Below are positions 54,462 to 63,526 of a stretch of DNA of 64,000 nucleotides, piece by piece. The position numbers and the translations under genes were made by a program. How positions within the stretch are numbered: the first letter of the stretch is position 1; the number at the start of each line of letters is the position of its first letter. The notes under the pieces were generated by a model, which saw only the letters and a list, made by a program, of their open reading frames with translations, did not search any database and had not been told where the DNA came from. Source of the stretch: Beijerinckia sp. 28-YEA-48 (GTDB lineage: Bacteria > Pseudomonadota > Alphaproteobacteria > Rhizobiales > Beijerinckiaceae); NCBI RefSeq assembly GCF_900104955.1, contig NZ_FNSI01000001.1:5676001-5740000 (forward strand), read 5' to 3'.

Positions 54462-56130
54462 GCCGCCGATGAAAGGCGAGAACGTCCTCGCGTTTCGGGC
54501 AATCGTAATAGCGGCCGCCACAGACGTTCATCAGCCGCAGGCGTTCGCGCCAGGATGCGGGCATCGGCAGGCGCGCCGCCTCGAGCAGGATGGCGCCGAG
54601 ATAACCGACATCGACCACGTCGATATCAGGCAGCGGTGGTGGCGTATAATTGATGCCGTCGACGCCAAAATAGGTGGTCATCGCGGCTGAATCCGGCGCG
54701 AAATTCATGTCCTTCACATCGTCCTCGTCCTTGTAGCCATAAAGCTGGGCAACCGGCATGGCGTGGTGGTCGCCATATTGGACGATGAGGAAACGTTCGT
54801 TGGGGAAGCGGCGGGCGAGGTCCTGTTTTAGATGATCGTAGTCGAGACGCGCCATGGCGAGGCGACGCAGATATTCGTTGATCTGCGGTGGCGTGCCCGG
54901 CGCGCCGCCCGGCACCTCGATGTCAGGCTGGAAGGCGATGTCATAGGGCCAGTGCGCCGACATGGTCTGCAAATAGATGAAGAGCGGCTTGGGCGATTGC
55001 GCCACATGACGGCCGATCTCGGCAACCGCATTGTCAAAATAGAAGCGATCGGTTTCCCAATCGCTCTTGGCGCCCTGGGCCTTGCGATCGAAAATCTCCT
55101 CAATGCCGACGGTCTCGAAGAATTTGGCGTTGCCGAAGAAACCCTTGAAGGCTGGATAGAACATGACCGTGCGATAGCCGCAGGACGCCATGACCAAGGG
55201 CAGGGTGTCGCGCAGATGGCCGGCGGTAAAATATTGGATGAAGTGTTTCATGCCGCCGAAGAACTGGCTCGACAGGCCGAGCAGGACGGAGGATTCCGTC
55301 AGCCAGGAGCCGCCGCCAAATGTCTCGACGCGCATTTTGTGCATCTTGCCATCGAAGGATTTGAACAGCGCATCGACGGTTGGATCATATTTGATCTGCG
55401 GGAAAAGCGACGGCGGCCCGACGGATTCCTCGTGGATCAAGATCACATGCGGCGGTTTTTCCGACGGCGTACAAGCGCTGCGGGCGAAGGGGCGCGGGGC
55501 GCTCTGTGGCGCCGCCGCGATCAGACCGCCACGGCGGATCGCTTCAAAACTCTCATCGAAGGAAATCAGAAACGACGACCAATGCCAGTCAGGGAAATTG
55601 AATAGCATGTGGGGGCGTTCGCCCCGTGCCTGCGCCGTATAGAATGTGGCGCCGATCAGCAGCGCGCAGGCGGGCAGCGAGACTTTGCGTGCGATGGTGG
55701 CTGGTTCATACCGCCATGCGAGCCATGTGCCGATGACAAGGCTTGCAAGGCCGGCGATCGCGATGGCGAGTGCCCACGGGCGGCCTGACCACCATGTGGC
55801 GACCTCGCCCCAGTCGCCGACGTAATAGATAAAATCCCAGGCGTGTAGGACGAAGGTGGTGGCCTGGTATTTGGCGTAGGACGTGGCGTAGACGACCGTG
55901 ATGAAGGCCGTGAGCGCAATGAGGGGCGCCAGCAGTCGGCGCGTCAAAACCACGAGCGCCGCATAGAGCGCGCCGGTCAGGGCTGTGGTGAAAATAAAAT
56001 TGGCGAACGAGCCTTCGGCCTGACGGAAACGCCAGACCAACAATGCTCCGATGACGATTGTAGCCGCGATACGCGCCCAGAGAGGCAGGTATCGCGGCTG
56101 TGTTCTTGGCGAACCGGGGTCCGCCACCAC
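54430..56130 (-). CDS. LTA-synthase-like sulfatase superfamily membrane protein
   Basis: The product has about five N-terminal membrane helices (within 20-180) and a large extracytoplasmic sulfatase-fold domain. Metal-site motifs are HEESVGPPSL, the nucleophile region GGGSWLTESSVLLGLSSQ with the Thr, and GDHHAMPV near the end. This class includes lipoteichoic-acid synthases and phosphoethanolamine or phosphoglycerol transferases that modify surface lipids or glycans. I chose GTG at 56130 just after the adhC stop (566 residues); an ATG at 56169 would overlap it by 38 bp. Confidence 0.85.
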   Translation of the reverse strand: MVADPGSPRTQPRYLPLWARIAATIVIGALLVWRFRQAEGSFANFIFTTALTGALYAALVVLTRRLLAPLIALTAFITVVYATSYAKYQATTFVLHAWDFIYYVGDWGEVATWWSGRPWALAIAIAGLASLVIGTWLAWRYEPATIARKVSLPACALLIGATFYTAQARGERPHMLFNFPDWHWSSFLISFDESFEAIRRGGLIAAAPQSAPRPFARSACTPSEKPPHVILIHEESVGPPSLFPQIKYDPTVDALFKSFDGKMHKMRVETFGGGSWLTESSVLLGLSSQFFGGMKHFIQYFTAGHLRDTLPLVMASCGYRTVMFYPAFKGFFGNAKFFETVGIEEIFDRKAQGAKSDWETDRFYFDNAVAEIGRHVAQSPKPLFIYLQTMSAHWPYDIAFQPDIEVPGGAPGTPPQINEYLRRLAMARLDYDHLKQDLARRFPNERFLIVQYGDHHAMPVAQLYGYKDEDDVKDMNFAPDSAAMTTYFGVDGINYTPPPLPDIDVVDVGYLGAILLEAARLPMPASWRERLRLMNVCGGRYYDCPKREDVLAFHRRLIDSGLLPKY

Positions 56131-56131
56131 G

Positions 56132-57241
56132 TTAGAATTCGACGACGCTGCGGATCGACGTGCCGGCATGCATCAGATCGAAGCCTTCGTTGATGCGCTC
56201 CAGCGGCAGTTTGTGGGTGATCAGGTCATCGATGTTGATGCGGCCATCCATGTACCAATCGACGATACGCGGCACGTCGGTGCGGCCACGAGCGCCGCCG
56301 AAGGCCGTGCCCTTCCAGACGCGGCCGGTGACGAGCTGGAACGGACGCGTGGCGATTTCCGCACCGGACGGCGCGACGCCGACGATGATCGACTGGCCCC
56401 AGCCGCGATGGCAGCATTCAAGGGCTTGGCGCATGGTGTTGACGTTGCCGATACATTCGAACGAATAGTCGGCGCCGCCCTTGGTGAGGTCGACCAGATA
56501 GGGCACGAGATCGCCGCCGACTTCCTTCGGGTTGACGAAGTCGGTCATGCCGAATTTGCGCGCCAGCTCGTTGCGGGCTGGATTGATGTCGACGCCGACA
56601 ATCTGCTCGGCGCCGATCATGCGCAGGCCCTGAATGACGTTGAGGCCGATACCGCCGAGACCGAAGACGACGGCGCGACAGCCGACTTCCGCCTGCGCCG
56701 TCCACATCACCGCGCCGATGCCGGTGGTGACGCCACAGCCGATGTAGCAGACCTTGTCGAAGGGGGCGTCCTCACGGATTTTCGCCAGCGCGATTTCCGG
56801 CACGACGATGTGGTTGGCGAAGGTGGAGGTGCCCATGTAGTGCAGCACCGGCTCGCCGTCGCACTTGAAGCGCGAGGTGCCGTCGGGCATCACGCCCTTG
56901 CCCTGGGTGGTCCGGATGGCGGTGCAGAGATTGGTCTTGCGCGACAGACAGCTTTTGCACTGGCGGCATTCGGGCGTGTAGAGCGGAATGACATGGTCGC
57001 CCTTCTTCAGGGTGGTCACGCCAGCACCGACATCGACGACGATGCCCGCGCCCTCATGGCCGAGCACGCAGGGGAAAAGACCTTCCGGATCAGCGCCCGA
57101 CAGGGTGAAATAGTCAGTGTGGCAGATGCCCGTCGCTTTGACTTCGACGAGGACCTCGCCGGCCTTCGGTCCTTCGAGATCGAGTTCAACGATTTCGAGC
57201 GGCTTTTTGGCGGCGAAAGCAACGGCGGCACGGGTTTTCAT
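56132..57241 (-). CDS. frmA: S-(hydroxymethyl)glutathione dehydrogenase, class III alcohol dehydrogenase
   Basis: Oxidises the formaldehyde-glutathione adduct to S-formylglutathione with NAD+; also has S-nitrosoglutathione reductase activity. The 369 residues carry the catalytic zinc ligands Cys40 and His62 with Glu63, the structural zinc set Cys92-95-98-106, and the NAD motif GLGGIGLNVIQG. Length and sequence match class III enzymes. With formate dehydrogenase at the left end of the window, it could complete formaldehyde oxidation, though the hydrolase FghA is not present here. Confidence 0.96.
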   Translation of the reverse strand: MKTRAAVAFAAKKPLEIVELDLEGPKAGEVLVEVKATGICHTDYFTLSGADPEGLFPCVLGHEGAGIVVDVGAGVTTLKKGDHVIPLYTPECRQCKSCLSRKTNLCTAIRTTQGKGVMPDGTSRFKCDGEPVLHYMGTSTFANHIVVPEIALAKIREDAPFDKVCYIGCGVTTGIGAVMWTAQAEVGCRAVVFGLGGIGLNVIQGLRMIGAEQIVGVDINPARNELARKFGMTDFVNPKEVGGDLVPYLVDLTKGGADYSFECIGNVNTMRQALECCHRGWGQSIIVGVAPSGAEIATRPFQLVTGRVWKGTAFGGARGRTDVPRIVDWYMDGRINIDDLITHKLPLERINEGFDLMHAGTSIRSVVEF

Positions 57242-57381
57242 TCGGCATCTCCAGTGTCAGGTGGCGGCATATTGCCGGTTGTTCGCCTGAGGTAAAGAGG
57301 CAGCCTGGCTTCTGCTGCCGATGCTGGATTATTTCACGCGAATCAGCTGGCTGGGGTGGATAGTGCCCGTCGCGGGAACCA

Positions 57382-57419
57382 AGGATCACAGTCGCCTTGC
57401 GAGGATCACTGTCACCTTG
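57382..57419 (+). repeat. Two 18-bp direct repeats upstream of the TMEM175 gene
   Basis: AGGATCACAGTCGCCTTG (57382-57399) and AGGATCACTGTCACCTTG (57402-57419) are 16 of 18 identical with a 20-bp period, in the divergent gap between frmA and the channel gene. A pair with a two-turn period can be an operator, but there is no other evidence. Confidence 0.45.
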
Positions 57420-57475
57420 ATTGTCGCCGCCCGCCGGGACAGCATGAGCTAGGCTCGACTTTGTCAGGATCGGAT

Positions 57476-58075
57476 ATGGAAAAGGAACGGCTGGCGGCAT
57501 TCAGCGACGGCGTGATCGCGATCATCATCACCATCATGGTGCTGGAATTAAAGGTGCCGCACGGCGCGGATTGGGCTGATCTGGCGAAACTGCTGCCCGT
57601 TTTCGTCAGTTATGTGTTGAGCTTCGTCTATGTGGCGATCTATTGGAACAACCATCATCACATGTTCCAGACCGTGCATCGCGTCAACGGCGCGGTGCTG
57701 TGGGCCAATACGCATCTGCTGTTCTGGTTGTCGCTGGTGCCCTTTACCACGGATTGGATGGGGGAAAACCATTTCGATCGTAATCCGGTGATGCTTTACG
57801 GCCTGTCGCTGCTGATGCCTGGCATCGCCTATTACATCTTGCAGCGCACCATCATCCGGCTTGAAGGCGAGGATTGCCTATTGGCGCGGGCGCTGGGTTC
57901 GAATTTCAAGGGTAAAATTTCGCCGGTGCTCTATCTGGCTGGCATTCTTGCGGGATTCATTCATCCGCTGCTTGCGGCCGCGATATATGCGCTCGTCGCG
58001 ATCATGTGGCTTCTGCCGGATCGCCGGATCGAGCGTTTGCTGCTTGAGGAAGCGGCGGTGTCCAAGCCGGATTGA
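57476..58075 (+). CDS. TMEM175-family (DUF1211) potassium channel-like protein
   Basis: The 199 residues begin MEKERLAAFSDGVIAIIITIM. The FSDGV motif of the first helix is the diagnostic TMEM175 signature. About six membrane helices follow. Bacterial members form K+-selective or leak channels. The ATG at 57476 gives the family N-terminus; longer in-frame starts add unrelated residues. It is convergent with the MarR gene. Confidence 0.92.
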   Translation: MEKERLAAFSDGVIAIIITIMVLELKVPHGADWADLAKLLPVFVSYVLSFVYVAIYWNNHHHMFQTVHRVNGAVLWANTHLLFWLSLVPFTTDWMGENHFDRNPVMLYGLSLLMPGIAYYILQRTIIRLEGEDCLLARALGSNFKGKISPVLYLAGILAGFIHPLLAAAIYALVAIMWLLPDRRIERLLLEEAAVSKPD

Positions 58076-58081
58076 GCGCCG

Positions 58082-58582
58082 TCAACGCACCGGCGGGTGA
58101 ACGAGCATTTTGCGCAACAGGCGCATGAGGGTGGCGCGTTCGGCCGATGAAAGGGGAGATAGGGTTGTCTCTTCGGACATTTTCGCCGCGTCGGAGAGCG
58201 TGGTGACCACCACTTCACCCTCCTTCGTCAGGCGGATGCGCATGCGCCGGGGATCGACGGGGTCGCGTTCGGCTTCGATCAGCTTCTTGGCTTTCAGCCG
58301 CGCCACCAGGCCATGGACATTGGCGGGTTCCATGGCGATGGCTTCGCCGATTTCGGCTTGGGAGAGGGAGCCGCGGCGGCGGACCGAGAAGAGGGCTGCG
58401 GCCTGCTGCGGTGTCACGTCAAAGTCACGGTAGAGGTAAGCCGAGGTTTCGCGCGCCTTATGATAGACGCGGCGCAGCAGATGGCCCACCGGCGCATGGG
58501 GCGCGAAATCAGGCTCAGTGTCGGAACCAGAGTGGCTGGCCGGCTTACTGGCGGTTCTGGCTTGGGAATCCTCGGAACTCAT
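58082..58582 (-). CDS. MarR-family transcriptional regulator
   Basis: The 166 residues have a flexible N-terminus (about 1-25), then a winged helix-turn-helix: FDVTPQQAAALFSVRRRGSLSQAEIGEAIAMEPANVHGLVARL, and a wing DPVDPRRMRIRLTKEG. It is a dimeric repressor that releases DNA on binding a small ligand. It lies downstream of the binding-protein-like gene on the same strand, separated by a perfect hairpin. A palindromic site in that gene's promoter is the likely target. Confidence 0.9.
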   Translation of the reverse strand: MSSEDSQARTASKPASHSGSDTEPDFAPHAPVGHLLRRVYHKARETSAYLYRDFDVTPQQAAALFSVRRRGSLSQAEIGEAIAMEPANVHGLVARLKAKKLIEAERDPVDPRRMRIRLTKEGEVVVTTLSDAAKMSEETTLSPLSSAERATLMRLLRKMLVHPPVR

Positions 58583-58600
58583 GGCCTGCCCATTATACAG

Positions 58601-58637
58601 CTGTGGCGGGCGATTTTTCTAGAATCGCCCGCCACAG
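58601..58637 (-). terminator. Perfect 15-bp stem-loop between the binding-protein-like gene and marR
   Basis: CTGTGGCGGGCGATT (58601-58615) pairs exactly with AATCGCCCGCCACAG (58623-58637) around a 7-base loop. There is no long T-run on the minus strand, so it may partly terminate transcription or protect the upstream message, with marR also read from the TATAAT (58596-58591) just downstream of it. Confidence 0.75.
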
Positions 58638-58675
58638 TGTACTTCAAATTATCGTATTTCGCTGCTGATGCCGGC

Positions 58676-59584
58676 TCACACCGGGCAGGCGACCGCGTCT
58701 TCGTAGGCGCCGTGACCGGCTTTGTCTTCGCTGAAGATGTGGCGTTCCTCGACCCAGCGATGGGTATCTTCGTACATGGCGCGGGAATAGGGCTCGAACA
58801 CGATGCGTTCGCCCGGTCCGAAGCGGCGCACGTCCACAAGCTTGGCATGCCGTTCCGGCAGTTCGTTGCTGTAGAAGTGGGTATATTGCTGGTGCATCAG
58901 GTCGATATCGGCCTGGGCGCGACGCAAGGCGCGGTAATATTTGCGCACGTCCTCAAGGTCGATGCCTTCGGGAATCATGCCGGAGATCATGAAGGTGTTG
59001 TCGATGATCTTCCGGTAGCCGAGCTGTTCCATGATGTAATACTGCATGCCGAACAGCGTCGCGGCGGGGGCAATACCGTTCAGGAGCTGGTCGACGCGGT
59101 CCGAGGGGCCGCCGCCGAACTTCAGCTTGATCTGATCGGCCGCCATGAATGGCTCGAGCGCCTGGATCGTGGTGTAGTGGCTGCCGGACTGATAGCCGAC
59201 ATGCACGTCCACGCCAGCCAGATCTTCGGGCTTGCGGATGGTGGAATTCGGCGGAACGAAAATGCCGCACGGCGACACCGAATAGGCTTCGCCCCAAAGG
59301 CGGCCGTGATCGGCGGAAGCGGCCATGTTGACGGTCCAATGGCAGGCGCAGCTGATCGAGGCGTCGCGGCCCTTCTCGAACGTCTGGAAAGCGCCGTTGA
59401 GATTGTCGGAGACTTGGTTGGCGCTGGCGGCGGCGGTCGAGGCCTTGAAGTTTTCCGGGGCATCCTTGGTCAGGAGATTGTGCTGGGTCAGCACATAATC
59501 GAGACCTTCATCGGTGAAATAGCCCTTGGAATCGGCAATCCATTCTTGCAGACGGCCATGCGTATTGACGACAAATTTGCTCAT
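58676..59584 (-). CDS. Substrate-binding-fold protein without signal peptide, NMT1/SsuA-like
   Basis: The 302 residues resemble the periplasmic binding proteins of nitrate/sulfonate importers and the NMT1/THI5 fold (GRLQEWIADSKGYFTDEGLDY, VDVHVGYQSGSHYTTIQALE), but the N-terminus MSKFVVNTHG is hydrophilic and has no export signal. No permease or ATPase is nearby. A short cysteine stretch CACHW lies near residue 79. GGGAGG supports the ATG at 59584; an in-frame ATG at 59641 also gives no signal peptide. It may be a cytosolic ligand sensor or an enzyme. The MarR gene downstream on the same strand and an operator in its promoter suggest autoregulation. Confidence 0.78.
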   Translation of the reverse strand: MSKFVVNTHGRLQEWIADSKGYFTDEGLDYVLTQHNLLTKDAPENFKASTAAASANQVSDNLNGAFQTFEKGRDASISCACHWTVNMAASADHGRLWGEAYSVSPCGIFVPPNSTIRKPEDLAGVDVHVGYQSGSHYTTIQALEPFMAADQIKLKFGGGPSDRVDQLLNGIAPAATLFGMQYYIMEQLGYRKIIDNTFMISGMIPEGIDLEDVRKYYRALRRAQADIDLMHQQYTHFYSNELPERHAKLVDVRRFGPGERIVFEPYSRAMYEDTHRWVEERHIFSEDKAGHGAYEDAVACPV

Positions 59585-59652
59585 CCGAACCTCCCGATCT
59601 TTAGCGCAGGATGGTGACAGGCGGCGCGCCTTGAAGCACATCCCATGGCTAT

Positions 59653-59682
59653 AGTTATGATCATAACTGTAATCCGAGTCAA
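59653..59682 (-). promoter_or_regulatory. Promoter with embedded 16-bp palindromic operator for the binding-protein-like gene
   Basis: On the minus strand TTGACT (59682-59677) and CATAAC (59659-59654), 17 bp apart, form a plausible -35/-10 pair. The exact palindrome AGTTATGATCATAACT (59653-59668) overlaps the -10 and part of the spacer, a usual place for a MarR repressor site. Confidence 0.55.
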
Positions 59683-59808
59683 GGGCTATTTGGCGGCTGT
59701 TCCCGGTGATTCCCTTTTACATCGCTGTTTGCCTTGCCAGGGCCGCGGTCGTTGGCGATAACGGGGACGTGATTTTCGATTTTGATTAGTTTTCAGGCGT
59801 GTGCAGGC

Positions 59809-61671
59809 ATGATGCAGTTAAGCGGACGGACGACGGATCGTGGGCTTGCGGCGCAGGCCGGATTGGAGGCGCCGTTGAGCGTTGCTTCTGACCTCGGCGC
59901 CTTGCCGGAATGGAATCTCGACGATCTCTATCCTGGCATGGCCTCGCCAGCCTTCGCTGCCGATCTGGCGCGGGCGGAAGCGGAATGTCGGACCTTCGCT
60001 GGCAAGTGGAAAGGCGCGCTCGCTGGCATTGCCGCCGGCGAAAATGCCAGTGCTGGCCTAGCACAAGCGATCCGTGAATTCGAAGGGCTGGAGGATCTGC
60101 TGGGCCGCATCATGTCCTATGCGGGCCTGATCTATACCGGCAATACAAGCGATCCGGCGCGGGCCAAATTTTATGGCGATGCGCAGGAGAAGATCACCAA
60201 CGCCTCCTCGGATCTGGTGTTTTTCTCTCTCGAACTCAATCGTATCGACGATGCGCAGCTCAATGCGGCGATGGCCTCGGGCCCGCTGGCGCATTATCGG
60301 CCTTGGCTGGAAGATGTCCGCCGCGAGAAGCCCTATCAGCTCGACGACAAGCTGGAACAGCTCTTCCACGAAAAAGCGATCAGCGGCCGCTCCGCCTGGA
60401 ACCGCCTGTTCGACGAGACCATCGCTTCGCTGCGCTTCGACGTTGACGGACGCGAACTGTCGATCGAGCCGACGCTGGCTTTGATGCAGGATCCGCATGA
60501 GGACGTGCGCCATAAAGCTGCTGATGCGGTGGCGAAAACCCTGCAGCAGAATCTGCGCACCTTCGCGCTGATCACCAATACGCTTTCCAAGGACAAGGAA
60601 ATCTCCGACCGTTGGCGCGGCTTTGTCGACGTGGCCGACGCGCGCCATCTGTCCAACCGGGTCGAGCGCGAGGTGGTCGATGCCCTGGTGGCGGCGGTCA
60701 CCACGGCCTATCCGCGCTTGTCGCATCGCTATTACAAGCTGAAGGCGAAATGGTTTGGCCGTGAAACCCTGGCGCATTGGAACCGCAACGCGCCGCTGCC
60801 TGACGTGCCGACGCGCACCTATAAGTGGGAAGACGCGCGCGCCGTCGTGCTTGATGCCTATGGCGACTTCGCGCCGCGCATGGCCGATATCGCGCGCCGC
60901 TTCTTCGACGAGCGCTGGATCGATGCGCCGGTGCGCCCAGGCAAGTCGCCTGGCGCTTTCGCGCATCCGACCGTGCCGTCGGCGCATCCGTATGTGATGC
61001 TGAATTATCAGGGCAAGCCGCGCGACGTGATGACGCTTGCCCATGAGTTGGGCCACGGCGTGCATCAGGTACTGGCGGCGCCGAATGGTGCGCTGATGGC
61101 GCCGACGCCGCTGACATTGGCTGAAACCGCTTCCGTCTTCGGCGAAATGCTCACCTTCCGCAAATTGCTCGACGGCACGTCAGACCCGGTGCAGCGCCGG
61201 GCGATGCTGGCGGCGAAGGTCGAGGACATGCTCAACACCGTGGTGCGGCAGATCGCGTTCTATTCCTTCGAGCGCAAGCTGCATCTGGCGCGTCGTGAGG
61301 GCGAACTCACCGCCGACCAGATTTCAGAACTGTGGATGAGCGTGCAGGGCGAGAGCCTTGGTCCTGCCATCGAGCTGAAGGCTGGCTACGAAGTATTCTG
61401 GGCCTACATCCCGCATTTCGTCCACTCGCCGTTCTATGTTTACGCCTATGCGTTCGGCGATTGCCTGGTGAACTCGCTCTACGGCGTTTATCAGAATGCC
61501 GAACAGGGCTTCGCCGAGAAATACTTCGCCATGTTGGCGGCCGGCGGCACCAAACATCATTCCGAACTGCTGGTGCCGTTTGGCCTCGATGCCCGCGACC
61601 CTGCCTTCTGGCAGATCGGCCTGTCCATGATCGAAAAAATGATCGTGGAGCTGGAGGGTATGGAAGCCTGA
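59809..61671 (+). CDS. pepF: M3-family oligoendopeptidase F
   Basis: Zinc metallopeptidase that cleaves short peptides in the cytoplasm. The 620 residues carry the zinc motif HELGH at 412-416 with a downstream Glu in LAETASVFGEML. The N-terminal half is the usual alpha-helical cap. The ATG at 59809 follows GCAGG; an in-frame ATG at 59782 is possible. It is followed 40 bp later by a carboxymuconolactone decarboxylase-family gene on the same strand. Confidence 0.93.
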   Translation: MMQLSGRTTDRGLAAQAGLEAPLSVASDLGALPEWNLDDLYPGMASPAFAADLARAEAECRTFAGKWKGALAGIAAGENASAGLAQAIREFEGLEDLLGRIMSYAGLIYTGNTSDPARAKFYGDAQEKITNASSDLVFFSLELNRIDDAQLNAAMASGPLAHYRPWLEDVRREKPYQLDDKLEQLFHEKAISGRSAWNRLFDETIASLRFDVDGRELSIEPTLALMQDPHEDVRHKAADAVAKTLQQNLRTFALITNTLSKDKEISDRWRGFVDVADARHLSNRVEREVVDALVAAVTTAYPRLSHRYYKLKAKWFGRETLAHWNRNAPLPDVPTRTYKWEDARAVVLDAYGDFAPRMADIARRFFDERWIDAPVRPGKSPGAFAHPTVPSAHPYVMLNYQGKPRDVMTLAHELGHGVHQVLAAPNGALMAPTPLTLAETASVFGEMLTFRKLLDGTSDPVQRRAMLAAKVEDMLNTVVRQIAFYSFERKLHLARREGELTADQISELWMSVQGESLGPAIELKAGYEVFWAYIPHFVHSPFYVYAYAFGDCLVNSLYGVYQNAEQGFAEKYFAMLAAGGTKHHSELLVPFGLDARDPAFWQIGLSMIEKMIVELEGMEA

Positions 61672-61711
61672 AGTTTATGCCCGAATAAAACAAAAACTGG
61701 GGAGGATGCGC

Positions 61712-62302
61712 ATGCTGCCAGCCGACGTGGATCCGGTCTCGCGTTGTCGTCTCCCCTTGGTCAAGCGCGAGGCGCTTGATGCCGAAGGGCAGGAGCACTT
61801 CGACACGAATGTCGATCCAAAGGGTGGTACCTTGCGCGGGTTGATCGGCCCTGGCGGCATCCAGCTGCATTCTCCGCATCTGGCGGTGCTGGCGCGACCG
61901 GTCAATCGCTATCTGCGGTTTGAGGCTGGTTTTAGCCCTTATCTGCGCGAAGTGGCGGTGCTGATCACCGCGCGCCAATGCGACAGCGCCTTCGAATGGG
62001 CGGCGCATGAACCGGAAGCCTTGAAGCAGGGCGTGTCCCAAGTGGTTATCGATGCCATCAAGTTCCGCCGTCCGACAGCGGGCCTGCCGGAGACCGATGC
62101 ATTGATCATCGATCTCGGGCGTGAAATGTTCGGCCAACGTAAGGTTTCGTCGCAGACCTATGCGAAAGCCTTGGCGCGTTTTGGCGAGAAAGGCCTGGTC
62201 GATCTCGTCTCGCTGATGGGCAATTACGCCGCCACGGCGGCGTTGCTATGTGCCTTCGACATGCAGGTCGATGACGACACGACGGCTTTGCTGCCGGCGT
62301 GA
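61712..62302 (+). CDS. Carboxymuconolactone decarboxylase (AhpD-like) family protein
   Basis: The 196 residues match the all-helical CMD family: LREVAVLITARQCDSAFEWAAHEPEALKQG carries the usual Glu, Cys and His positions, but the CxxC pair of AhpD peroxidases is not present, so it is probably a decarboxylase-like or unknown member. GGGGAGG supports the start at 61712, whereas an ATG at 61706 is too close. It converges on the monooxygenase gene with a 21-bp gap. Confidence 0.84.
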   Translation: MLPADVDPVSRCRLPLVKREALDAEGQEHFDTNVDPKGGTLRGLIGPGGIQLHSPHLAVLARPVNRYLRFEAGFSPYLREVAVLITARQCDSAFEWAAHEPEALKQGVSQVVIDAIKFRRPTAGLPETDALIIDLGREMFGQRKVSSQTYAKALARFGEKGLVDLVSLMGNYAATAALLCAFDMQVDDDTTALLPA

Positions 62303-62323
62303 ACCCGCCCTCTTAGGATTGCT

Positions 62324-63463
62324 TCATCGCAACCCTGCCTGGATGACCAGCGGATAAGTCTTTTCCTGGAACTCGCGCATGCCTTCGGCGTAACGAGCCC
62401 AGGAGAGCAGAGTGCCGTCGAGGCCGATGTCAGACAGCATCTGCAGTTTGTCGACCACTTGTTCCTTGGTGCCGACGATCGGATAGCCGCCCCATCCGGC
62501 AACGAAATGTTCCTTGATCCAGGCGTAGGCCTCCTTAGGCAAAGTCTGGGCGTTGAGGCCCATGGTGTCGAGCAGATTGGAGGCAGCCTCCCAGTCGCCC
62601 TGTTCGTGCACATAGTGGTTGTAGAAGTCGCGCGCTTCCTTTTCAGTCTCGCCCTGCACCACATAGGCATAGCCCCAGATCTTGAGATCGCGGCCGTATT
62701 CTTGCCGGGCGAGGTCGCGATAGGCGGCGACCTGTTTACGCATTTCCTCTTTGTCGTGTGAGGTGAAGACGACGAAGGCGACGTCGCAATGTTTCGCGGC
62801 GTAATGGCGGCCGACTTCGGAACCGCCTGCATTCATGATCGGCGGATAGGGTTTGTGCAGGGGCTTGGGTGCGCACCAGCCAGCCTTGATCTGATAGTAC
62901 TGGCCGTCGTGGTCGAATTCCTTGTCCTCGGTCCACAGTCGCTTGACGAGCTCGAGCCATTCGGCCGCCATCTTGTAGCGGTCTTCATGCGGCAGCTGCC
63001 CGCGGCCAAACATTTCTATTTCGGGCTTGAACCAGCCGGTGACGATGTTGAGCGCGAAACGGCCATTCGAGACATGGTCGATGGTGGTTCCCATTTTCGC
63101 GGCGAAGATCGGGTGGATGGTTGGCACATGGGTGGTGGCGAAGACGCCGGCTTTCTGTGTCGAGGCAGCGATTGCCGAAGCCCAGGAAAAGCTCTCAAAT
63201 CCTTCGCCATTGAAATTGGTTGGACCGCCAAAGCCCTTCCAGCGACCAACCGGGACGAGCGCTTCGAAATCCATGGCTTCCCCGAGCTGGGCGAGTTCCA
63301 AGGTTTCGGGCCACCGCGCTTTGAGCACGCCATCGATCTTTGAAATGGCGCAGCCGCCGCTGAGATTGGAACAGAAGGTCCCGAGCTTCAGCTTGCGATC
63401 GTTGAACAGCGGATGTTGCGCAGCTTGCAGAGATTCCGTGCGGGCTTTCGCGATAACATTCAT
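62324..63463 (-). CDS. Luciferase-like flavin monooxygenase, SfnG/RutA-like group
   Basis: The 379 residues show the bacterial luciferase-like TIM barrel: SNLSGGCAISKIDG near the N-terminus, SNGRFALNIVTGWFKPEIEMFG, and the late IGLDGTLLSWARYAEGM. This matches the dimethylsulfone monooxygenase SfnG and pyrimidine monooxygenase RutA group, which uses FMNH2 from a separate reductase. No reductase is near, and the substrate is open (sulfone, sulfonate or N-heterocycle). The ATG at 63463 has GGGAGGAT upstream. Confidence 0.9.
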   Translation of the reverse strand: MNVIAKARTESLQAAQHPLFNDRKLKLGTFCSNLSGGCAISKIDGVLKARWPETLELAQLGEAMDFEALVPVGRWKGFGGPTNFNGEGFESFSWASAIAASTQKAGVFATTHVPTIHPIFAAKMGTTIDHVSNGRFALNIVTGWFKPEIEMFGRGQLPHEDRYKMAAEWLELVKRLWTEDKEFDHDGQYYQIKAGWCAPKPLHKPYPPIMNAGGSEVGRHYAAKHCDVAFVVFTSHDKEEMRKQVAAYRDLARQEYGRDLKIWGYAYVVQGETEKEARDFYNHYVHEQGDWEAASNLLDTMGLNAQTLPKEAYAWIKEHFVAGWGGYPIVGTKEQVVDKLQMLSDIGLDGTLLSWARYAEGMREFQEKTYPLVIQAGLR

Positions 63464-63526
63464 ACCGATCCTCCCAGAGCGATGCTGACCTCAAGGGGGC
63501 AGGTTGCGCTGGGCTGGGAGAAGCGG

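Noticed and set aside
56051..57295. Plus-strand open frame of 414 codons over frmA
   Set aside because: Antisense shadow; the frmA reading has all zinc ligands and fits the family.
58313..59617. Plus-strand open frame of 434 codons over the binding-protein-like and marR genes
   Set aside because: Antisense to two genes with ribosome sites and known folds; no motif in this frame.
60058..61065. Minus-strand open frame of 335 codons within pepF
   Set aside because: Antisense shadow of pepF with no recognisable family features.
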